Shown piece by piece: positions 7,036-17,010 of a stretch of 20,627 nucleotides of DNA. The DNA comes from CAZYMF01 sp964648215 (GTDB taxonomy: Bacteria > Desulfobacterota > Binatia > HRBIN30 > JACQVA1), in the NCBI GenBank assembly GCA_964648215.1, contig CAZYMF010000072.1:1-20627 (forward strand), in the 5' to 3' direction. How positions within the stretch are numbered: the first letter of the stretch is position 1; each line of letters starts with the position of its first letter. The notes under the pieces were generated by a model. That model saw only the letters and a list, made by a program, of their open reading frames with translations. It made no database searches and was not told where the DNA came from. The position numbers and the translations under genes are program-made.

Positions 7036-8283
7036 TCAATGAACGATGTCGTTGAGCGCGAAGATGGGCAGCAGGATCGCCAGGACGATGAACAGGACGA
7101 TGGCGCCCATGATCAGAATCATCACCGGCTCGAGAATGCTGGTCATCGCCGCCACCGACGCCTCGACCTCGTTGTCATAGGCGTCGGCGGCGCGGGAGAG
7201 CATCTCCTCGAGCTCGCCGCTCTTCTCGCCCACCGCGACCATGTGCAGAACCAGCGGCGGGAACAGGCCGCTCTTGCGCAAGGGCGGAGCGATGCTCTGC
7301 CCTTCCCGGATGCTGTTGCGCGCGTTCTCGATCGCCTGGCTCAGTACCGCGTTGTCGACCACGTTGCGGACGATGTCGAGCGCGGAGAGCAGCGGGATGC
7401 CGCTGCTCAGCAGCGTCGACAGGGTTCGCGAGAAGCGCGCCAACGCCACCTTCTTGATCAGCTTGCCGAAGTAGGGAAAGCGGAGCAGGTAGCCGTCGTA
7501 GCGCAGCCGTCCGGCCGGCGTGCGCACGGAGACGCGCACGGCGACGATGGCGGCGATGGCGCCGCACACCAGGACCCACCAGTACTGCGCCATGAAGTTG
7601 CTGATGGCGAGCAGGATGACCGTCATCAGCGGCAGCGCCTGCTTGGTCTCGGCGAAGATGCGGGTCACCTTGGGCACGACGAAGGCGAGCAGGAAGATCA
7701 TGATGGTGCCGCCGGCGACGGACATCAGGACCGGATAGGTCATCGCCGTCTGCACCTTGCTGCGCAGCTTGGCGGCGCTCTCGGTGTACTCCGCGAGCCG
7801 GAGCAGGACGATGTCGAGCGCGCCGCTGGCCTCGCCCGCGCGCACCATGTTGACGTACAGGTCCGAGAACACCTTCGGGTGATCGCGCAAGGCGTCGGCA
7901 AACGCCCGCCCCTCGACCACCTGCTCGCGCACCTGCGACAGGGTCCGCTTGATGCGGGCGTTGTCGATCTGCTCGATCAACGCGCCGAGACATTCCACCA
8001 GCGGCAGCCCGGCCCCCACCAGGGTCGACAGCTGGCGCGTCATCAGCGCCAGATCTTGCGGCGTGATGCGCTCGAAGAGCTGGCCGAAGTTGGCCTGCAG
8101 GCGCGAGCTTCCCGGCTCCGCGGCAGCGGCCGCCGCGCGCTGCGCCCGCTCCTCCGAAAGATCGGTCGGATAGACTCCCGTGCGCCGCAGCTTGAGCCGA
8201 GCCCCCTTGGGGCTGTCGGCATCGATGACGCCGGCGATGGCCTTCCCTTCGTTGGTCAAGCCCTTGTATGCGTATACCGGCAT
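7036..8283 (-). CDS. gspF: Type II secretion system inner-membrane platform protein GspF
   Basis: GspF is the polytopic core of the inner-membrane platform and contacts GspE and GspL. The 415-residue protein has the family length and begins MPVYAYKGLTNEGKAIAG. It contains two T2SSF repeats, at about residues 75-200 (LMTRQLSTLVGAGLPLVECL) and 275-405 (ARFSRTLSTLLSSGIPLLSA). Membrane helices are visible at about 183-205 (VLMSVAGGTIMIFLLAFVVP), near 230-255 and at the C-terminal end (ILIMGAIVLFIVLAILLPIF). Both repeats carry the GE-S-G-L motif: VRAGEASGALD and VAVGEKSGELEEML. It follows gspE after a 51-base gap that holds a strong hairpin. Confidence 0.96.
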   Translation of the reverse strand: MPVYAYKGLTNEGKAIAGVIDADSPKGARLKLRRTGVYPTDLSEERAQRAAAAAAEPGSSRLQANFGQLFERITPQDLALMTRQLSTLVGAGLPLVECLGALIEQIDNARIKRTLSQVREQVVEGRAFADALRDHPKVFSDLYVNMVRAGEASGALDIVLLRLAEYTESAAKLRSKVQTAMTYPVLMSVAGGTIMIFLLAFVVPKVTRIFAETKQALPLMTVILLAISNFMAQYWWVLVCGAIAAIVAVRVSVRTPAGRLRYDGYLLRFPYFGKLIKKVALARFSRTLSTLLSSGIPLLSALDIVRNVVDNAVLSQAIENARNSIREGQSIAPPLRKSGLFPPLVLHMVAVGEKSGELEEMLSRAADAYDNEVEASVAAMTSILEPVMILIMGAIVLFIVLAILLPIFALNDIVH

Positions 8284-8299
8284 GCGCTGCTCAATACGA

Positions 8300-8329
8300 C
8301 GCCCGGCGTCGGCAAAAATTCGCCGGGCG
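8300..8329 (-). other. Intercistronic hairpin between gspE and gspF
   Basis: A perfect 9-bp GC-only inverted repeat, CGCCCGGCG at 8300-8308 and CGCCGGGCG at 8321-8329, encloses a 12-base AT-rich loop. It sits just after the gspE stop (8335-8337) and before the gspF start. In the transcript it would form a very stable stem. No T-run follows on the minus strand (the next bases are TCGTATTG), so complete termination is unlikely. It may instead stabilise upstream mRNA or set the gspE to gspF ratio; that is inference. Confidence 0.6.
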
Positions 8330-8334
8330 CCGGG

Positions 8335-10047
8335 TTATACCAGATCTTCCTGGGTGACGCGCAGAATCTCTTCGATCGTGGTCAGACCGGCGAGAACCTT
8401 CTCGGCGCCGTCCTGGCGCAAGGTGTCCATTCCCTTGCCGGTCGCCTCGCGCCGGATCGTCGCCGCGTCGGCGCTCTTCATGACCAGATTGCGGATCTCG
8501 TCGTCGATCACCAGCAGCTCGTGAATGCCCGTGCGGCCGCGGTAGCCGGTCTGCTTGCAGGGCGCGCAACCGGCGCCCTGCCGATAGACGCTGCGCCCCG
8601 CGGCCCGGTCGGGCCGCAGCCCGAGCTCGCGCAGCTCCTCCACCGTCGGCGTGTGAGGGACGCGGCAGTCCGGACAGACGCGGCGCACCAGGCGCTGCGC
8701 CATCACCGCCGTCACCGAGGAGGAGACCAGGAAGGGCTCGATCCCCATGTCCAGCAGGCGGGTGACCGCGCCGAAGGAGTCGTTGGTGTGCAGCGTGGAG
8801 AAGACCAGGTGGCCGGTGAGGGCGGCCTGGATGGCGATCTCGGCGGTCTCGGTGTCACGGATCTCACCGACCATGATCACGTCGGGATCCTGGCGCAGGA
8901 TCGAGCGCAGCCCGCCGGCGAAGGAGAGCTCGATCTTCGGGTTGACCTGGATCTGGCCGATGCCGTGCAGCTGATACTCCACCGGATCCTCGATGGTGAT
9001 GATGTTCTTGTCGGTGGTGTTGATGCGGGACAGGGCCGCGTACAGAGTGGTGGTCTTGCCGCTCCCGGTCGGCCCCGTGACCAGGACGATGCCGTGGCTC
9101 TGGTGAATCAGCTTCTCCACCACGTCGAGCTTGCGGCCGTTGAGGCCGAGCTCTTCGAGCTGCAGCACCGTGGTGGCCCGATCCAGCAAGCGCATGACCA
9201 CGCGCTCGCCGTGCGAGGTGGGCACGATCGAAACGCGGATGTCGACGTCCTTGCCGGCCAGCTTGATGCGAATGCGCCCGTCCTGCGGCAGGCGCTTCTC
9301 GGCGATGTTGAGCCCGCCCATGATCTTGACGCGCGAGGTGATCACCGGCTGAAAGCGCTTCGGCGGCGAGATGATGTCGTAGAGGACGCCGTCGATGCGA
9401 AAGCGGACGGTGAGGTCGCGCTCGAACGGCTCGATGTGGATGTCGCTGGCGCGCTCCTTCACCGCCTGGAACAGCAGCGAGTTGACCAGACGGATGATCG
9501 GCGCCTCGTCGTCCGACTCGAGCAGATCGCGCGGCTCCTCGAGCTCGGTGGCCAGGAGGTCGAGCCGCTCCTCGTCCAGGCCCTCCATCAGCTCGGAGGC
9601 CGAGCCCGAAGCGCGATCGTAGGCCCGGTTGATGGCCGCCTCGACCACGGGCGACGGAGCGACCAGCACCTGGATCGGGCGGCGCAGCAGCAGGCGGACG
9701 TCGTCGAGCGGCCCGAAGTTGGACGGATCGGCGGTGGCGACGGTGACGACGTCGCCGTCGACGCCGACCGGGAGCAGCTGGTAGCGCTTGGCGAAGTTGA
9801 TCGGCAGCGGCCCGATCAGCTCGAGCGACTGCTCGCTCTCCTCCGGCAGGCGCTCGGCAAACGGCAGCCCGTAGTGGTCGGCCAGGGCGTGCGCCCAGGT
9901 GCGGCTGTCGATGGCCCCCATCTCCTGCAGCACGTCGCCGAGGCCGCGGCCCTCGCGCAGCCGCTCGCGTGCCTTGTCGAGGGTCGCCTCGGAAAGGCCG
10001 CCCCGCTCGATCAGAAACGCTTCGAGGGATCGCGCCGCAACCGCCAT
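8335..10047 (-). CDS. gspE: Type II secretion ATPase GspE
   Basis: GspE is the cytoplasmic hexameric ATPase that powers pseudopilus assembly. The 570-residue protein has an N-terminal MshEN/GspE-N type region (about 1-140) and a catalytic core with all motifs: Walker A GPTGSGKT at 325-332, Asp box TIEDPVEY at 351-358, Walker B region RQDPDVIMVGEIRD at about 385-398 and His box GHLVFSTLHTND at about 412-423. A zinc-binding tetracysteine motif follows, C458-x2-C461 and C494-x2-C497, then GYRGRTGIHELL. Length is somewhat above the roughly 500 residues of enterobacterial GspE because of the longer N-terminal part. The ATG lies four bases after the gspD stop with no clear ribosome binding site of its own, so it is probably coupled to gspD. 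Confidence 0.97.
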   Translation of the reverse strand: MAVAARSLEAFLIERGGLSEATLDKARERLREGRGLGDVLQEMGAIDSRTWAHALADHYGLPFAERLPEESEQSLELIGPLPINFAKRYQLLPVGVDGDVVTVATADPSNFGPLDDVRLLLRRPIQVLVAPSPVVEAAINRAYDRASGSASELMEGLDEERLDLLATELEEPRDLLESDDEAPIIRLVNSLLFQAVKERASDIHIEPFERDLTVRFRIDGVLYDIISPPKRFQPVITSRVKIMGGLNIAEKRLPQDGRIRIKLAGKDVDIRVSIVPTSHGERVVMRLLDRATTVLQLEELGLNGRKLDVVEKLIHQSHGIVLVTGPTGSGKTTTLYAALSRINTTDKNIITIEDPVEYQLHGIGQIQVNPKIELSFAGGLRSILRQDPDVIMVGEIRDTETAEIAIQAALTGHLVFSTLHTNDSFGAVTRLLDMGIEPFLVSSSVTAVMAQRLVRRVCPDCRVPHTPTVEELRELGLRPDRAAGRSVYRQGAGCAPCKQTGYRGRTGIHELLVIDDEIRNLVMKSADAATIRREATGKGMDTLRQDGAEKVLAGLTTIEEILRVTQEDLV

Positions 10048-10051
10048 GGCG

Positions 10052-12838
10052 TCAGTTCACCGGTGTCCACGAGCTCAGGTTGCGCGACGAGGCGTCGTTG
10101 AGCTCGCGCCAGTGGAGCAGCTCCCGCGGCTGCGAGCTCACGCGCAAGCCCTCCGGGTAGATCACACGCGCCTGCTCCTCGCTGCTGAACGTGTCCAGGC
10201 ACCGATACAACGCGCTGTAGCCGTCGCTCTCGAAGCGCACCGTCTTGCCCCGCTGAAACAGATTGCGCAGCCCCGAATCCTCCGACAGGGCGATCGGCAC
10301 CATGCCGCTCTGGCTGACCAGGCTCGGCGGCGGATGCCCCTTGTCCCAGAACGCTGCCAGCAGCACGTAACGCGGCGCCGGCTCGGTCAGCGCGGCCGCG
10401 CCCGGGCCCTGCTGCGTCGGGTTGCCGTTGCCCTGCTCGTTGGTGTCGTCCTTCTCCCCGCCCTCGGCGGGAGGGGGCAGCTGGTCCCACGAGGGCGTGT
10501 TGAGCCAGGCGGCTCGCTTCTCGGGGATGTGCTGCTCCTGGATGAAGGCCTCCATCCGATCGCGCTCCTGCAGCGACAGACGGCGCTGGTCGACCTCGTT
10601 GCGGACGATGTGCGGCGTCAGGAAGAGCAGGAGGTTGATCTTCTGCCGGGTGGTGGTGGTGTAGCGCATCAGGTTGCCGAGAACCGGAATATCGCCGAGG
10701 AAGGGGATTTGCGAACGGGTGTTGGCGATGTCGTCGGAGATGAGGCCGCCGATGACCACCGTCTGACTGTCCCGCGCCACCACGGTGGTGCTGGCCTGGC
10801 GGATGGTCGTGCTCGGTCCCAGGTTCGACGAGGTGGTGCCGGGAAGCACCGCCGACACCTCCTGAAACAGGTCGAGCCGCACCGTCCCGCCCTCGGAGAT
10901 CTGCGGTACGATCTGGAGCGTGATGCCGACGTTCTGGCGGGTGATGGTGTTGAACGTGTTGTTGAGGTTGGTCTCGCTGGTCGACTGGCTGGCGACGAAC
11001 GGCAGGTTCTGGCCGACGACGATCTCGGCCTGCTGGTTGTCGGTGGTCAACAGCTTGGGTGCCGACAGGATGTTCACGTCACTGTCGTTCTGCAACGCGG
11101 TGAAGAGCGCCACCTGGGCCGGCACCGTGCTGCCGTCGGGCAGGCGAATCGTCTGGTTGCTGGCCGCCGCCAGGATCAGGCCGGAGACGCTGGCCGGGCT
11201 GGTGAGCAGGCTGTTCAGGTTGCCGCTCAGGTTCAGCCGGCCGATGCCGACACCGTTGTTCAGCCCGGTTCCGCCCTGGTAGTCGAAGCCCAGGGAGCGT
11301 CCCTTGTCGAGGCGAACCTCGAGCAGGATCGCTTCGATGTACACCTGCCGACGACGGACATCGAGCTTCTCGATCACGTCCTTCAAGGTCTCGTAGTCCT
11401 GCGGCGCGGCGTCGATGATGAGCGAGTTGGTGGCGGGATCGGCGGTAATCTGCACCCCTTGCCCGCTTGCCGATACCGCCCCCGCGGCCCCGCCGCTGGT
11501 ACCGCCAAAGCCGCGAGAACCGAGCGCGCCGCCGCCGAACCCACCCCCGAGGCTGCCGCCGCCGAGCTGGCTGCCCGAGAGCCCGCCGCCGAAACCGCTC
11601 AACCCGCTGCTGCTGCCGAAACCGCTGAGGGAGCCGCCACCGCCGAACGAGCTGCCCCCCAAGCCGCCGCCAATACCGCCCCGTTGGCCACCGCGCAACG
11701 CGGACGTGCCGGGAAAGCCGCGCCCGTTCAGGCCGGCGCCGATGCCGCCACCGGCACCGCCACCGCCACCGACGAGGTTGGCCAGCACGGAGACCATCTC
11801 GGTGGCGTTGGCGTACTTGAGGTAATACACGTGGATGCGGCCGGTTCCGAGCGGCAGCGGTACGTCGAGCCGACTGATCAGGTCCTTGATCCGGCGCATG
11901 TCGACCTTGCCGGCGAGCACGATCAGGGTGTTGGTCCGCTCGTCGGGGATGATCTTGAACGAGCTCGACGAGGCGCCGCCGGTGACGACCGCCGCCTGTC
12001 CCGGCGTGCCCCGGCGGGCCACCCGCGCGCGCACGGAGCGCGGCGCCCGCGCGACCCTGGCCGGCTGCGGCGAACCGGGAGTTTCATCCTCTTCCAGGAC
12101 CTGGGCCAGGGTGGCGGCGATCTCGGTGGCAAAAGCGTAGTTCAACCGCACCACGTCGATGCCGCGCTCGTGCCCTTCGACGTCGAGCTCGGAGAGGATG
12201 CGCACCAGCCGGGAGGAGTTGGCGGCGGTGTCGATGAGAATCAACGAGTTGGTGGCCTCGTAGGCGGCCAACAGCCCGTCGGGCGACACCATGGGCTGGA
12301 GGATCGACACCATGTTGTTGGCGTCGACGTGCTCGAGCGGGATCAGCCGGGTGATGAACTCGTCGCTCGACCCGGCGCGCTGCCGCGGGAGGATGGTGGG
12401 CAGCGTCGACGTCCGGGCTTCCTTGGCCGGAACGATCTTGATCACCGCCCCGGCGGGCACCGTGGTGAAGCCCTTGACCTGCAGAACCGACTGGAAGACG
12501 AGATAAGCCTCGTCGACCGAGATCTTCTCCGGCGAGATGACGGTCACCTTGCCCTTCACCTTGTCGTCGACGATGAAGTTCTTCTGGGTGATCTCGCTGA
12601 TGAATTTGACCAGGACGCCGAGATCGACGTCCTCGAAGTTCATCGTGATCTGCTTGCCGTCGGGCGCCGCCTCCGGGGTAGCAGCGACCGCCTTCGCAGC
12701 GGCGGCGTTCGCGTTGGCGGCGTTCGGTTTCTTCGCGGCGGGGGGCTTGGCATTCTGGGCCGCCGCCGCGGACGCCACACACCACCAAACTCCCACCACC
12801 ATGGTGCCCACGGCAAAGGGGCGACGAAACTGCGACAT
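10052..12838 (-). CDS. gspD: Type II secretion outer-membrane secretin GspD
   Basis: GspD forms the outer-membrane channel. I chose the ATG at 12836-12838 (928 residues); GAGGAG lies just upstream with short spacing, and a TTG five codons earlier (12851-12853) is an alternative. A signal peptide covers about 1-27 (MVVGVWWCVASAAAA). It is followed by an Ala/Lys/Asn-rich linker, N0 domain (ITMNFEDVDLGVLVKFISEI), N1 to N3 domains, and the secretin core with VPAQVALFTALQNDSDVNIL, KLLTTDNQQAEIVVGQNLPF and DSQTVVIGGLI followed by PFLGDIPVLGNLM. Three features are unusual: an Arg/Ala-rich loop within the N domains, a roughly 100-residue Gly/Ser insert in N3, and about 180 residues after the secretin core ending in an unrecognised domain. 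At about 930 residues it is well above the usual 650-750. Confidence 0.96.
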   Translation of the reverse strand: MSQFRRPFAVGTMVVGVWWCVASAAAAQNAKPPAAKKPNAANANAAAAKAVAATPEAAPDGKQITMNFEDVDLGVLVKFISEITQKNFIVDDKVKGKVTVISPEKISVDEAYLVFQSVLQVKGFTTVPAGAVIKIVPAKEARTSTLPTILPRQRAGSSDEFITRLIPLEHVDANNMVSILQPMVSPDGLLAAYEATNSLILIDTAANSSRLVRILSELDVEGHERGIDVVRLNYAFATEIAATLAQVLEEDETPGSPQPARVARAPRSVRARVARRGTPGQAAVVTGGASSSSFKIIPDERTNTLIVLAGKVDMRRIKDLISRLDVPLPLGTGRIHVYYLKYANATEMVSVLANLVGGGGGAGGGIGAGLNGRGFPGTSALRGGQRGGIGGGLGGSSFGGGGSLSGFGSSSGLSGFGGGLSGSQLGGGSLGGGFGGGALGSRGFGGTSGGAAGAVSASGQGVQITADPATNSLIIDAAPQDYETLKDVIEKLDVRRRQVYIEAILLEVRLDKGRSLGFDYQGGTGLNNGVGIGRLNLSGNLNSLLTSPASVSGLILAAASNQTIRLPDGSTVPAQVALFTALQNDSDVNILSAPKLLTTDNQQAEIVVGQNLPFVASQSTSETNLNNTFNTITRQNVGITLQIVPQISEGGTVRLDLFQEVSAVLPGTTSSNLGPSTTIRQASTTVVARDSQTVVIGGLISDDIANTRSQIPFLGDIPVLGNLMRYTTTTRQKINLLLFLTPHIVRNEVDQRRLSLQERDRMEAFIQEQHIPEKRAAWLNTPSWDQLPPPAEGGEKDDTNEQGNGNPTQQGPGAAALTEPAPRYVLLAAFWDKGHPPPSLVSQSGMVPIALSEDSGLRNLFQRGKTVRFESDGYSALYRCLDTFSSEEQARVIYPEGLRVSSQPRELLHWRELNDASSRNLSSWTPVN
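11462..11770 (-). repeat. Gly/Ser-rich low-complexity coding repeat within gspD
   Basis: About 103 codons of gspD encode runs of Gly with Ser, Phe and Leu, in recurring units such as GGGSLSGFGSSSGLSGFGGG and GGGSLGGGFGGG. The segment lies between LANLV and the VQITADPATNSLII motif, where the N3 domain of secretins has a variable loop. The DNA is correspondingly repetitive and prone to replication slippage. The antisense frame reads as Pro-rich and is not a gene. Confidence 0.85.
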
Positions 12839-12857
12839 AGCTCCTCGCGTCAACGTA

Positions 12858-13730
12858 CTACCTGAACTGGTAGCTCAGGGTTTTGGGCTCGCGGTTGCGC
12901 ATCACCTGGACCGTGAGCTCGTTTTCATTGCGCAGCTGCTGGAACATCGCCAGCGCCTTGCTCGGGTCGGTGAGCGCCTGACCGTTGATGCTCTGGATGA
13001 TGTCACCGTTCTTCAAGCCGATCTTGTCGAACAGACTGTTCTGGCGGATGGCGAACAGGCGGAAGCCGGTCGAGCGTCCGCCCTCGAAGTGGGGTACCGC
13101 CCGGATCTGCGTGAACAGCTGGCTCATGTTCTCGAGCGCGCTGTCGATCTCGCTGCGGTCGATGACGTACTGGCCGTCGCCGGTCAACTGGATGTGCTCG
13201 TCCGCGGCGCCCGGGGCCGCTCTCGACACGTACGACGAACGCGCCGACAACCCGGGAGGACGCGTCTCGGAGCTGAGCTCGAGGATCTCCTCCTTGCCGT
13301 CCCGCGTGAGAATCACCCGCTCCCACTCGACGCGCGTCACGGTGGCGTCGCCGGGGACCTTGTCGCCCTCGTGGTAGAGCGCCTGCTTGCGATTGCTGAG
13401 GTCCTCGATCACGCACGACGACGGGCCATCCTTGTGCAGCGCCACGCCCCAAAGCTTCAACCGCAGCGGCGTCTTGGGCGGTGGGCCGGTCGGTTTCGGC
13501 ACTTCGGCCGGGATGGAGTTGAAGATGTCGCGGGTGTTGATCAGGGCGTAGTACGAAGCGCGCTTCGCGGCCTGGTGCGGCAGCGGCGGCGGCAGCTTGC
13601 TCAGGTGCACCACCGGTGGCGGCGTCAGCTTGGCGGCAATCGCCGTTCCCACCACCGACGACGCCACGTAGGCGATGGCTGCCAGCAGGAGCAAATTGGC
13701 CGCAACAAGGTATCGTGGCGAGATCGTCAT
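12858..13730 (-). CDS. gspC: Type II secretion inner-membrane protein GspC (HR and PDZ domains)
   Basis: GspC connects the inner-membrane platform to the secretin and helps select substrates. The 290-residue protein has one N-terminal membrane helix (about 8-30), a Pro-rich linker, a homology region at about 60-155 (YYALINTRDIFNSIP, then LRLKLWGVALHKDGPSSCVI) that in the family binds GspD, and a C-terminal PDZ domain at about 200-288 with IGLKNGDIIQSINGQALTDP and ELTVQVMRN. It is the first gene of the operon and has a TAG stop 19 bases before the gspD ATG. The ATG at 13728-13730 has only a weak CCAGG upstream. A candidate promoter lies 18-47 bases upstream. Confidence 0.94.
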   Translation of the reverse strand: MTISPRYLVAANLLLLAAIAYVASSVVGTAIAAKLTPPPVVHLSKLPPPLPHQAAKRASYYALINTRDIFNSIPAEVPKPTGPPPKTPLRLKLWGVALHKDGPSSCVIEDLSNRKQALYHEGDKVPGDATVTRVEWERVILTRDGKEEILELSSETRPPGLSARSSYVSRAAPGAADEHIQLTGDGQYVIDRSEIDSALENMSQLFTQIRAVPHFEGGRSTGFRLFAIRQNSLFDKIGLKNGDIIQSINGQALTDPSKALAMFQQLRNENELTVQVMRNREPKTLSYQFR

Positions 13731-13747
13731 GCCTGGAGATGCCGCTC

Positions 13748-13777
13748 TCTATAAGCCAAACTCCGCAGCCAATTCAA
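13748..13777 (-). promoter_or_regulatory. Candidate sigma70-type promoter for the gspC operon
   Basis: On the minus strand TTGAAT (13772-13777) and TATAGA (13748-13753) are spaced by 18 bases, a reasonable -35/-10 pair. Transcription would start near 13741, giving a leader of only about 10 bases before the gspC ATG. It lies back-to-back with the promoter candidate of the divergent Fe-S gene. Prediction rests on sequence match alone. Confidence 0.4.
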
Positions 13778-13804
13778 GCAAGACATCTGGCGCAGGCCCT
13801 CACC

Positions 13805-13833
13805 TTGACACCATGTGCCCCCCCGGCTACGGT
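13805..13833 (+). promoter_or_regulatory. Candidate sigma70-type promoter for the Fe-S carrier gene
   Basis: A perfect TTGACA at 13805-13810 is followed after 17 bases by TACGGT at 13828-13833. The -10 is weak (three of six matches), but the -35 and the spacing are ideal. Start of transcription near 13840 would leave a leader of about 46 bases containing the ribosome binding site GAGG before the ATG at 13886. No IscR-like operator was recognised. Confidence 0.45.
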
Positions 13834-13885
13834 CAGTGAGACGCACCGAAACTCAGAATGTTCATTTGCAGGCGCGAGGTTACCG

Positions 13886-14281
13886 ATGGAACGCGGCACA
13901 CCCGACGAGCACGCTGAGGCTGGGGATCGACCCGACGCGAGCGCGGCACAAGATCTGCTCACCGTCACCCCGAAGGCCGTCGCCATGGTCAAGGAGGCGC
14001 TGGCGCGCGAAGGGCTCGGCGACGATTACGGGCTGCGCGTGGGCGTGGTCGGCGGTGGCTGCTCCGGCTTCCAGTATTCGCTCAATTTCGACAATCAGGT
14101 CAACGAGGACGACCAGGTTCTGGAGCTCGGCGGGGTACGCCTTCTGGTCGACTCGATGAGCACCCAGTATCTCAAAGGGGTCACCATCGACTACGTCAGC
14201 AGCCTGCACGGCGCCGGCTTCAAGTTTCTGAACCCCAATGCCAGTCGGACCTGCGGCTGCGGGTCCTCGTTCTCGGCCTGA
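13886..14281 (+). CDS. A-type iron-sulfur carrier protein (IscA/ErpA/HesB family)
   Basis: The family carries and delivers Fe-S clusters to apoproteins. From the ATG at 13886 the protein is 131 residues. It has a variable acidic N-terminus (1-25) and a conserved core: LTVTPKAVAMVKEAL, LRVGVVGGGCSGFQYSLNF, VLVDSMS-like LLVDSMSTQYLKGVTIDY and a C-terminal FLNPNASRTCGCGSSF. The three cluster ligands are present at C59, C123 and C125. GAGG lies six bases before the ATG, which favours this start over the longer open frame upstream. It is divergent from gspC and convergent with clpA. IscA and ErpA cannot be told apart from the sequence alone, and no other isc or suf gene is nearby. Confidence 0.93.
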   Translation: MERGTPDEHAEAGDRPDASAAQDLLTVTPKAVAMVKEALAREGLGDDYGLRVGVVGGGCSGFQYSLNFDNQVNEDDQVLELGGVRLLVDSMSTQYLKGVTIDYVSSLHGAGFKFLNPNASRTCGCGSSFSA

Positions 14282-14367
14282 GTCCGCCCCCCATCGTCCC
14301 CTACCACCCCCGCTGCGTGCCCGAAGGCTCGAGGCGGGGCCGACGGGCAACAAGAAGGAAAGGGGCG

Positions 14368-16632
<2,265 letters not shown>

Positions 16633-16947
16633 CTACTCCTCTTCCATGGTGCACTGCAGCGGAAACTCGTGCGCCTGGGCCAGCGCCAGCACCTCCGCCA
16701 CCTTGGTCTCCGCCACCTCGTAGGTGTACACGCCGCAAACGCCCAGGCCGAGCTTGTGCACGTGCAGCATGATCTGCGTGGCTTCGGCCGCGGCCTTGTG
16801 AAACACCGCCTGCAGCACCTGCACCACGAACTCCATCGTCGTGTAGTCGTCGTTGTGGAGCAGGACCTTGTACAGCTTGGGGTGCTCGACCTTCTTTTCG
16901 GTCTCGGTCGCCACCCCATAGTCGAGGTCGGTCTCGCGCTTACCCAT
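16633..16947 (-). CDS. clpS: ATP-dependent Clp protease adaptor ClpS
   Basis: ClpS is the N-end-rule adaptor that binds proteins with bulky hydrophobic N-terminal residues and hands them to ClpA. The 104-residue protein has a flexible N-terminus (about 1-25) that in the family regulates ClpA, then the folded core: LYKVLLHNDDYTTMEFVVQV with the NDD substrate pocket, and IMLHVHKLGLGVCGVYTYEV with the conserved His. It ends in an acidic tail. It stands directly in front of clpA with no gap, the usual arrangement. The ATG at 16945-16947 has no clear ribosome binding site, so the transcript may have a very short leader. Confidence 0.95.
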   Translation of the reverse strand: MGKRETDLDYGVATETEKKVEHPKLYKVLLHNDDYTTMEFVVQVLQAVFHKAAAEATQIMLHVHKLGLGVCGVYTYEVAETKVAEVLALAQAHEFPLQCTMEEE

Positions 16948-16955
16948 CGCTCACA

Positions 16956-16984
16956 ACTCTAGTGCGGCACCCCGCCTTCGGCAA
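16956..16984 (-). promoter_or_regulatory. Weak candidate promoter for clpS-clpA
   Basis: On the minus strand TTGCCG (16979-16984) and TAGAGT (16956-16961) are 17 bases apart, each with four of six consensus matches. The start of transcription would fall almost at the clpS ATG, implying a leaderless or near-leaderless mRNA, in line with the missing ribosome binding site. The call is tentative. Confidence 0.25.
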
Positions 16985-17010
16985 GTACGAGCTCGCTCCC
17001 CGAGGGCGCC

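Noticed and set aside
7039..10101. Very long plus-strand open frame (about 1020 codons) opposite gspE-gspG
   Set aside because: It is antisense to well-supported gspE, gspF and gspG, is rich in Gln/His/Asp/Arg as expected from a GC-rich mirror frame, and has no recognisable domain.
9899..12865. Long plus-strand open frame (about 988 codons) opposite gspD
   Set aside because: It is the mirror of gspD, with low-complexity Ala/Glu/Pro repeats derived from the Gly-rich insert; no family resemblance.
14308..14339. Possible bidirectional terminator between the Fe-S gene and clpA (CCCCGC ... GCGGGG)
   Set aside because: The stem is only 6 bp with a 20-base loop and no T-run on either strand, so I could not support it.
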